This document shows positions 1 to 5,371 of a stretch of 11,012 bases of DNA, piece after piece. Made by a program: the position numbers and the translations under genes. The notes below the pieces were generated by a model. It saw only the letters and a list, made by a program, of their open reading frames with translations, did not search any database and was not told where the DNA came from. The stretch is from UBA9676 sp036522155. Its GTDB lineage: Bacteria; Actinomycetota; Actinomycetes; Streptosporangiales; Streptosporangiaceae. Location of the stretch: contig DATDGI010000413.1 in NCBI GenBank assembly GCA_036522155.1, forward strand, positions 1 through 11,012, written 5' to 3'. The number at the start of each line of letters is the position of its first letter. The first letter of the stretch is position 1.

Positions 1-113
1 CGCGGAACATCCACGCCGTCGACGAGGCGGTGGAACTGGCCAGCATCGTGCGCGGTGCCCAGACGATGGCCCGGTTCATCGCCGGGTTCTTCCGCAACGG
101 GGGCCTGTCATGA
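1..113 (+). CDS. C-terminal end of a probable M20-family metallohydrolase (partial)
   Basis: Only the last 36 residues are in the window; the gene enters from the left and stops at TGA 111-113. The visible tail starts RNIHAVDEAVEL and continues to a helix ending ARFIAGFF. A His-x-x-(D/N)-E-x-V element followed by a C-terminal helix is how many M20 peptidases and amidohydrolases (ArgE/DapE/carboxypeptidase G2-like) end, and the His there is usually a metal ligand. If right, the enzyme would cleave an amide or N-acyl amino acid in the cytoplasm. Its stop overlaps the ATG of the GntR gene (ATGA, 110-113), so both are probably in one operon. The family call rests on a very short tail and is tentative; that a coding frame is present is much surer. 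Confidence 0.5.
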   Translation, partial: RNIHAVDEAVELASIVRGAQTMARFIAGFFRNGGLS

Positions 114-898
114 CCGCTCCCGAGCCGTCCGCGGACGTCTCGTTCGGCGCCCTGCTGACCCCGATCACGCTGCGGACCGCGGGCGAGCGGATCGCCGAGC
201 GGCTGGTGACCGCCATCGCACTCGGCGAGTTCGTGCCCGGCCAGCGGCTGCCCACCGAACGGGAACTCGCCGCCATGCTGGAGGTCAGCCGCACTACCGT
301 GCGCGAGGCGCTGCAGCGGCTGCAGGCCGCGGGGTATGTGACTGCCCGGCGTGGCCGCGGCGGTGGCACGTTCGTCCAGACCGGACAGGGCGCCGACTCG
401 GACGAGATGATCCGCCGCACGCTGCTGCCCGCCTGGGAAGAGCTAAGCGAGGTACTGGACTTCCGGCTGCTCATCGAGCAGCTCATCGCCCGCACCGCGG
501 CCTTCCGGCGTGACCCCGCTGACATCGTGGCCATCCGGGCCGCGGTCGCGGACTACGCCGCCGCCCCCGACCGGGGCGCCTCCCGGCTGGCCGATGCCGC
601 CCTGCACCGGGCCATCGCGCAGGCCACCCACAACACCCGGCTGGCCGAGCTGAGCACCCGCATCCGGCGCGAGGTGAGCTTCGGGTTCGACGCCGAGCCG
701 TACAGCCCGGAGGTCCGGCGGCGCGCCCTGCACCAGCACCCGGAACTGGCCGAGGCGGTCATCGCCGGCGACCCCGCGCTCGCGGCCAGCCTGGCCAGCC
801 AGCACTTCTCACTGACCGAGGACCTGCTCAGGGAGCTGCACGCGAGAATCCGCCTTCGATCTGGAGGGACAGCCAATGCCGGTGACCAGGGTCAATGA
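110..898 (+). CDS. GntR-family transcriptional regulator, FadR/FCD subfamily
   Basis: 262 aa, a normal length for the subfamily. Residues about 22-90 form the winged-helix DNA-binding domain, with the typical PGQRLPTERELA segment (43-54), the recognition helix VSRTTVREALQRL (59-71) and the wing RRGRGGGTF (80-88). Residues about 112-250 are an all-helical FCD ligand-binding domain. D162, H166, H210 and H232 sit where FCD proteins hold a divalent metal that helps bind carboxylate effectors. FCD regulators are usually cytoplasmic repressors released by a small acid or amino acid. The ATG overlaps the upstream stop, and a G-rich stretch (97-103) can serve as RBS. The 3' end overlaps the next gene by 23 bp. 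Being inside a hydrolase/permease operon, it most likely controls this locus; the effector is unknown. Confidence 0.93.
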   Translation: MTAPEPSADVSFGALLTPITLRTAGERIAERLVTAIALGEFVPGQRLPTERELAAMLEVSRTTVREALQRLQAAGYVTARRGRGGGTFVQTGQGADSDEMIRRTLLPAWEELSEVLDFRLLIEQLIARTAAFRRDPADIVAIRAAVADYAAAPDRGASRLADAALHRAIAQATHNTRLAELSTRIRREVSFGFDAEPYSPEVRRRALHQHPELAEAVIAGDPALAASLASQHFSLTEDLLRELHARIRLRSGGTANAGDQGQ

Positions 899-1679
899 CA
901 TCGACGTGAACTACCGGCTGGAGGGCGACGGCCGGGAGACGATCGTCCTCGTCAACGGGCTGGCCGACGACCTGGAGACCTGGGTGCTCCAGATGGATGA
1001 CCTCCTGGGCGCCGGCTACCGGGTGCTCCGGTTCGACAACCGGGGCATCGGGGCCAGCTCCACGCCGGCCGGCCCGTACACCAGCCGGATGCTGGCCGAC
1101 GACGCGAAAGCGCTGGTCGATTCTCTCGGCATCACCGGCTTCCACCTGATGGGCGTCTCCATGGGCGGCATGATCGCCCAGGAGTACGCGCTGGCCTACT
1201 CCTCCGACCTGCTCAGCGCCACCTTCGGGTGCACCTACGCGGCGCCGGGGCCGTTCTGCTCCCGGATGTTCGACATGTGGGCGGGCATGGCCCCGGTGCT
1301 CGGCGTGCCATGCGTGATGCGGGACGTCACGCTGTGGGCCTTCACCGTTCCCTTCTTCAGCCAGCGGGGCGAGGAACTGGCCGAGTTCGAGACCGCGATG
1401 CGCTACCTGGACCAGCCGGTTCACGCCTACCTGGCCCAGCTCGCGGTGATCCAGCAGCACGACACCACCAGCCGGCTCGGCCAGCTCGCCGTGCCCACCC
1501 TCGTGCTCGCCGGGGAGGAGGACATCCTCATCCCGGTGTCGCTGTCCCGGCAGTTGCACGAGCGCATCCCCGGCGCGCAGTGGGCCACCACCAAGGGCGG
1601 CCACGCCTGCCTGTGGGAGCACCCGGCCGAGTTCAACCGGGTCTTCCTGGAATTCGTCTCCCGGCACGGAAGGGGCTAG
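876..1679 (+). CDS. alpha/beta hydrolase
   Basis: 267 aa, one complete alpha/beta-hydrolase domain with no signal peptide, so cytoplasmic. The nucleophile elbow GVSMGG puts the catalytic Ser at 95; GEEDILIP gives the acid D216 and KGGHACLWEHP gives the base H243. The strand-turn FDNRGIG (53-59) is also typical of the MhpC/enol-lactonase-like group. At the oxyanion position after strand 3 the usual HG is NG (N27-G28). The start is fixed by GGAGGG at 863-868, seven bases before the ATG. The gene begins inside the end of the GntR gene and stops 2 bp before the permease, so co-translation is likely. It probably hydrolyses an ester, lactone, amide or C-C bond of the compound handled by the operon. 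The fold is certain; the substrate is not. Confidence 0.93.
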   Translation: MPVTRVNDIDVNYRLEGDGRETIVLVNGLADDLETWVLQMDDLLGAGYRVLRFDNRGIGASSTPAGPYTSRMLADDAKALVDSLGITGFHLMGVSMGGMIAQEYALAYSSDLLSATFGCTYAAPGPFCSRMFDMWAGMAPVLGVPCVMRDVTLWAFTVPFFSQRGEELAEFETAMRYLDQPVHAYLAQLAVIQQHDTTSRLGQLAVPTLVLAGEEDILIPVSLSRQLHERIPGAQWATTKGGHACLWEHPAEFNRVFLEFVSRHGRG

Positions 1680-1681
1680 CG

Positions 1682-3127
1682 ATGACTGCCACCCAACAAT
1701 CCCCCGCGACTCTCAAGCGCGGCCAGATCGGGCTCTTCGGCGTGATCATGCCGGGGCTGGCGCAGGTGGCCCCGGCCTTCAACCTGTTCTTCACCACCGG
1801 CGTGATGGTCGGCCTGGCCGGCGCCTCGGCCCCGCTGATCTTCCTCATCAGCATGGTCGGGATGGGCGCGACCGCGAGCAGCCTGGCCCAGTTCGCCGGT
1901 GTCTACCCCAGCGCCGGCTCGTTCATCACCTACATCACCCGCTCGATCGGCACCAAGGTGGCGGTCGCCATCGGGGTGATCACGGTGCTCGGCTACATCA
2001 TCGCGTTCGGCGGGATCTACATCTTCGTCGGCAGCTACATCGTGCAGAACGTGCTGGGTAACCCGCACGTGTGGGGGATCACCCAGATCGTCACCATCAT
2101 CTACGGCGCCCTGGTGGTGGCGCCGGTCGTGGTGGGGCTGCGGTTCGGCGTCCGGGTGACCGTCGTCCTGTACGTGTTCGAGGTGGTGCTGCTGCTGGCG
2201 CTGAGCCTCACCATCCTGGTCCGTGGGGGCAACAGCGGGCTGTCGGCAGCGCCGTTCAGCTGGCCGGGTGGTTCCAAAGACGTGCTGCTCGCCTTCAGCC
2301 TGGCGGTGCTGGCGTTCGGCGGGTTCGAGGCGGCCGCCCCGCTGGCCGAGGAGACGCGCAACCCGCGCCGGAATGTGCCGCTGGCGGTGCTGGGCGCGGT
2401 CGTGGTCAGCGGCATCATCTACGTGCTCGGCTCGTATGCGCTGGTGACCGCGTTCGGGACCGGTCATGCCAGCGCGCTGGCCATCGACCCCAACCCGTTC
2501 CACACCGCCGCCAAGGCGTTCGTGCCGGTGGTCGCGCCGCTGATCACCTGGGTCTTCCTGTCCAGCGTGACCAGTTCCTACGTGGCGGCCAACACCCAGA
2601 CCTCCCGGGTGATCTTCGCTGGGGCCCGCGGCGGCCTGTGGAGCCACACCCTGGCCGCGGTGAGCCCGCGGTTCCGCACCCCGGCCATCGCCGCGGTCGC
2701 GTTCGTGGCGCCCAGCATCGCGATCGGGGTGGTCTCCACCGCGTTCACCAGCCCCGGCACCGCGTCCGGCTTCCTCGGCACGTACGGAATCCTCGGGCTG
2801 ATCATCATGTACCTGGCCGCGAACGTCGCGCTGGTGGTGGAGTTCGTGAAGTTCCGCCGCCGCGGCATCCGCAAGAACATCTGGCTGTGGGTGGTGACCC
2901 CGGTCATCGGCGCCGTGGTGCTGGCCGTCCCGATCTGGGGGGACCTGCGGCCCGGCCAGCCCAGCCCGTACAACGTGCTGCCGTGGCTCACGGTGGCGCT
3001 GATCGCCGCCGGGGTCATCTACGCCGCGGTGCTGGCCTTCGCCCGCCCGGCGGCCCTGGCCCGGGCACCGGCGCTGCTGGAAGGCGACGAGAGCCTGGCC
3101 ACCGACCCGCTGCCGATCGAGAGCTGA
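1682..3127 (+). CDS. APC-superfamily amino acid/amine permease
   Basis: 481 aa, with about 12 hydrophobic membrane segments between residue 15 and about 455 and a short polar C-terminus. The segment FGGFEAAAPLAEETRNP (212-228) is the hallmark loop of APC transporters (F-x-G-F-E, E-E, N-P). The glycine-rich first helix (LFGVIMPGLAQVAP, 18-31) matches the unwound substrate-binding region. The family imports amino acids, polyamines or related amines by proton symport or exchange. The ATG at 1682 is preferred because GGAAGGGG (1668-1675) lies six bases upstream and the product then begins in the usual way just before TM1; longer upstream versions run through the hydrolase gene. It is the last gene of the + strand operon, followed by the hairpin at 3161-3202. 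Substrate specificity cannot be read from the sequence. Confidence 0.94.
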   Translation: MTATQQSPATLKRGQIGLFGVIMPGLAQVAPAFNLFFTTGVMVGLAGASAPLIFLISMVGMGATASSLAQFAGVYPSAGSFITYITRSIGTKVAVAIGVITVLGYIIAFGGIYIFVGSYIVQNVLGNPHVWGITQIVTIIYGALVVAPVVVGLRFGVRVTVVLYVFEVVLLLALSLTILVRGGNSGLSAAPFSWPGGSKDVLLAFSLAVLAFGGFEAAAPLAEETRNPRRNVPLAVLGAVVVSGIIYVLGSYALVTAFGTGHASALAIDPNPFHTAAKAFVPVVAPLITWVFLSSVTSSYVAANTQTSRVIFAGARGGLWSHTLAAVSPRFRTPAIAAVAFVAPSIAIGVVSTAFTSPGTASGFLGTYGILGLIIMYLAANVALVVEFVKFRRRGIRKNIWLWVVTPVIGAVVLAVPIWGDLRPGQPSPYNVLPWLTVALIAAGVIYAAVLAFARPAALARAPALLEGDESLATDPLPIES

Positions 3128-3160
3128 CCGGCCCGGGGGCGCAGCGGGCCCGCGGGGAGC

Positions 3161-3202
3161 CTGCGTGGGCCGTGCCGTGGAAGGACGGTGCGGCCCGCGC
3201 AG
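3161..3202 (+). terminator. 18-bp hairpin after the permease gene
   Basis: Arms 3161-3178 and 3185-3202 pair over all 18 positions around a 6-nt loop (GGAAGG), using three G-U wobbles (3166/3197, 3173/3190, 3174/3189). Read from the - strand the same three positions become A-C mismatches, so the fold suits + strand RNA. It starts 33 bases after the permease stop and no U-tract follows, as is common for actinobacterial terminators. It sits in the 107-bp gap between two convergent genes. Confidence 0.7.
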
Positions 3203-3234
3203 CCCTGTACCCGAACTGACCAGGTGACCCGGAG

Positions 3235-4593
3235 TCAGGCGGTCAGCTCGGCCAGCAGGGCGCCGAACGCCGCCAGGTAGGCATCGACGTCGCTGTCATC
3301 GGCGGCCACCGAGCAGGTCGGCCCGGCGCCGACCAGCGCCTCCCACACCCCGCGGTTGGCCAGGTACACCCGGAACAGGTGGCGCAGCGCGGGGTCGAAA
3401 GTGACCGCCGCCTCGGTGGCCGTCCGCGGCAGCTCCGGCGCGAACACATAACCGGTGCGCGGCCAGAACCGGTACACCGACCACGGCAGCCCGGCCCGGG
3501 CGATGGCGGCGGCCAGGCCGTCCGCCAGCCGGGCTCCCAGCCGCTGGCTGTGCGCGTAGGCGTCATCGGAGAGCACCTCGCCCATGGCGGCCCGGGCGGC
3601 GGCCATCGACAGCGGGTTGCCAAACAGCGTGCCCCCGGTGGCCACCGTGGGTTTGGCGTCATCGTGGCCGCTGGGCCGTTCCAGCACCTCCGCCGCGTCC
3701 TCGGTCATCCCGTACGCGCCGAGCGGCACCCCGCCCCCGATCGACTTGCCGATGGTCACGATGTCGGGCCGCAGGCCCCACCGCCGGGTCAGCCCGCCCG
3801 GCCCCACTACCTGGGTGTGGGTCTCGTCGTAGGCCAGCAGGGTGCCGGTCTCGCTGGTGGCGGCCCGCAGTTCGGCGTGGAAGCCGTCATCGGGCAGTAG
3901 CAGGCCGACGTTGTTGGTCAGGGCCGGCTCGGTGAGCACCAGCGCGATCCGGCGGCTGGCCAGCGCGGCCCGCAGCGCGCCGGGGTCGTTGAACGGGATC
4001 ACCACCGTCCGCGTGATGACGTCCGCGGGCAGCCCGGCTTCCTCCGGGACCAGCCTGCCGCCGGCCAGCCCGACCAGCGTCTCGTCCAGGTGGCCGTGGT
4101 ACTTGCCGTCGAACAGCAGCACCTGGTCCCGGCCGGTGCGGACCCGGGCCACCCGGATGGCCTCGGTGTTCGCGGCGGTGGCCGACAGCGTGAACTGCCA
4201 CTTGGGCAGCCCGTACCGGCGGCCGAGTTCGGTGGCGACCCAGACCGAGTCCTCGCTCGGCAGCATGAACTGGGATCCGGCCGCCACCCGCGCGGCCACC
4301 GCCCGCACCACCGGCTCCGGGCCGTACCCGCAGAACATCGACATGTCCGCGACGTTGAAGTCGGCGTAGGAATGCCCGTCCAGGTCGGTGAACCGCGACC
4401 CGTGGGCATCGGCCACGAACAGTGGCCCGTGCTCGTAGGAGGTCAGCATCCAGCTCATCGGCACGCCGTTCGGCATCACCGCCCGGGCCTGCCGGGACAG
4501 GGCCAGGCTGCGCGGCCGGGCCTGGATGAAGGCGTGTTCCTCCCGCTGCTTGAGCTGGCTCACCCGCGCGGGATCGATTCCGAGTGCACTCAC
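3235..4593 (-). CDS. class III PLP-dependent aminotransferase (HemL-like branch)
   Basis: 452 aa, the usual length. The fold-type I aminotransferase signature is clear: Schiff-base lysine K283 in DIVTIGKSIGGG (278-288), D256 in YDETHT (255-260) to hold the pyridine nitrogen, KYHGH (164-168) for ring stacking, and GGTLFGNPL (320-328) for the phosphate. The order and the K-Y-H-G-H form resemble glutamate-1-semialdehyde aminomutases and related omega/beta-amino acid transaminases. The gene is unlikely to be hemL itself, because the usual SGTEA element is SATAA (137-141) and the context is catabolic. It probably transfers an amino group between an amine or amino acid and a keto acid. The GTG start at 4593 is supported by a strong RBS at 4604-4609 and by the overlap with the preceding methyltransferase stop. 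Exact substrate unknown. Confidence 0.92.
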   Translation of the reverse strand: MSALGIDPARVSQLKQREEHAFIQARPRSLALSRQARAVMPNGVPMSWMLTSYEHGPLFVADAHGSRFTDLDGHSYADFNVADMSMFCGYGPEPVVRAVAARVAAGSQFMLPSEDSVWVATELGRRYGLPKWQFTLSATAANTEAIRVARVRTGRDQVLLFDGKYHGHLDETLVGLAGGRLVPEEAGLPADVITRTVVIPFNDPGALRAALASRRIALVLTEPALTNNVGLLLPDDGFHAELRAATSETGTLLAYDETHTQVVGPGGLTRRWGLRPDIVTIGKSIGGGVPLGAYGMTEDAAEVLERPSGHDDAKPTVATGGTLFGNPLSMAAARAAMGEVLSDDAYAHSQRLGARLADGLAAAIARAGLPWSVYRFWPRTGYVFAPELPRTATEAAVTFDPALRHLFRVYLANRGVWEALVGAGPTCSVAADDSDVDAYLAAFGALLAELTA

Positions 4594-5288
4594 GGCTGGC
4601 CTCCCTCCTGGTGCCCGGCATATCGCAGGCACCCGGCCCGGATTCGCCCATCGTCGATGGCGGCTTGCTCGTCGGCCGGGCTGACACCGGCCAGTTCCGG
4701 GAAGTAATAGGGCCCCCGGCTCTCGTGCACGGTGGTGAACCGGCCGGCCAGGGCGGCCTGGATGGCGGTCAGCGGGTGCAGCCCGTGGCCCTCGGCCCAG
4801 CCCCGGCAGAACTCCGGCCACGGCCGACCGGAGTCCGCCCACTCCGCCTGCAGGTGGCCCAGCCAGGTCCCGTGCTCGTCCGGGTCCTCCGGATCGGGCA
4901 GCCGGTGGCTGAAGCACCAGCGCGCGGTGGCCTCGTCGAGCGTGTCCCAGCCCCACTCGACGACCACCAGCGTCCCGCCTGGCCGCAGCATCCCGGCGAT
5001 CTGGCTGAGCACCCCGCCGGGGTCGGCCACGTGGTGCAGCGACAGGCTGGCCAGTACGCCGTCCACCGGCCCGTCCGGCCGGTACTTCTCGAACTCGATG
5101 GCCCGGTAACCGGGGCCGTCCGGCGCCTCCGGGTCGATGCCCACCGCCTGGTACCCGGCGTCGAGCAGGGCCGGGATGTGCCCGCCCACCTGGCCGCAGC
5201 CGAGCTCGATGACCCGCGACGGCGGGTCCGGCAGCTGCCCGCGGACGAACGGCCACATCGCCGCCAGCCATATCTCATCCGCGGTCAT
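4590..5288 (-). CDS. class I SAM-dependent methyltransferase
   Basis: 232 aa, single-domain Rossmann-type methyltransferase. Motif I is VIELGCGQVGG (26-36); acidic D52 at the end of strand 2 (VGIDPEA) should bind the SAM ribose; LSLHHVADP (82-90) and LRPGGTLVVVEWG (101-113) are the post-motif II/III elements usual in UbiE-like small-molecule methyltransferases. The aromatic-rich C-terminal half (W142, W150, W157, W164, then GPYYFPEL at 192-199) may form the acceptor pocket. The ATG has GGAGGGG at 5293-5299 just upstream. The stop TGA overlaps the aminotransferase GTG (GTGA), so the two are translationally coupled and probably act on related molecules. The acceptor is unknown. Confidence 0.9.
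   Translation of the reverse strand: MTADEIWLAAMWPFVRGQLPDPPSRVIELGCGQVGGHIPALLDAGYQAVGIDPEAPDGPGYRAIEFEKYRPDGPVDGVLASLSLHHVADPGGVLSQIAGMLRPGGTLVVVEWGWDTLDEATARWCFSHRLPDPEDPDEHGTWLGHLQAEWADSGRPWPEFCRGWAEGHGLHPLTAIQAALAGRFTTVHESRGPYYFPELAGVSPADEQAAIDDGRIRAGCLRYAGHQEGGQP
4604..4609 (-). promoter_or_regulatory. RBS fixing the GTG start of the aminotransferase
   Basis: AGGAGG on the - strand lies ten bases before GTG 4593, inside the end of the methyltransferase gene. It decides between this GTG and much longer in-frame extensions that would run through the methyltransferase gene. Confidence 0.75.
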
Positions 5289-5371
5289 CTCGCCCCTCCG
5301 TCGCTAGATCAATACCACGGATGGTGGGCATATGCTCGGCCGAGATTCCGCCGACCGAGGAATGTGCGCCC
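5289..5371. promoter_or_regulatory. divergent promoter region with short palindromes
   Basis: This 83-bp gap separates the divergent methyltransferase (-) and flavoprotein (+) genes and must hold both promoters. It contains the locally AT-richer inverted repeat ACCA-cgga-TGGT (5314-5325), the perfect palindrome GCATATGC (5328-5335), and the abutting perfect palindrome CTCGGCCGAG (5335-5344). TATGCT at 5331-5336 fits an actinobacterial -10 for the + strand, but no good -35 precedes it. A regulator, possibly the GntR protein at 110-898, could bind here; that is inference. Confidence 0.5.
5357..5362 (+). promoter_or_regulatory. RBS fixing the start of the flavoprotein gene
   Basis: GAGGAA lies nine bases before ATG 5372. 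It favours this start over the in-frame ATG at 5321, which has no purine-rich site in front and would add 17 residues before the FAD-binding fold. A short inverted repeat ATTCC/GGAAT (5345-5349 and 5359-5363) overlaps the RBS and could partly mask it. Confidence 0.65.

Noticed and set aside
1676..2647. Long - strand frame opposite the permease gene
   Set aside because: The translation is H/D/G/R-rich with no hydrophobic or motif structure; it is the mirror of the strong third-position GC of the permease.
2071..3219. A 382-codon + strand frame overlapping the permease gene in another register
   Set aside because: It is an Arg/Gly-rich frame-shifted shadow, while the permease frame gives clean membrane helices and the APC signature.
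3235..5271. Reading the aminotransferase as a 678-aa fusion extending back through the methyltransferase region
   Set aside because: The extra 226 residues are a shifted frame of the methyltransferase gene (Arg/Gly/Pro-rich). A strong RBS and a GTGA overlap mark the real start at 4593.
5321..5371. Earlier ATG (5321) for the flavoprotein
   Set aside because: No Shine-Dalgarno sequence precedes it and the 17 added residues have no fold. ATG 5372 has GAGGAA at good spacing.
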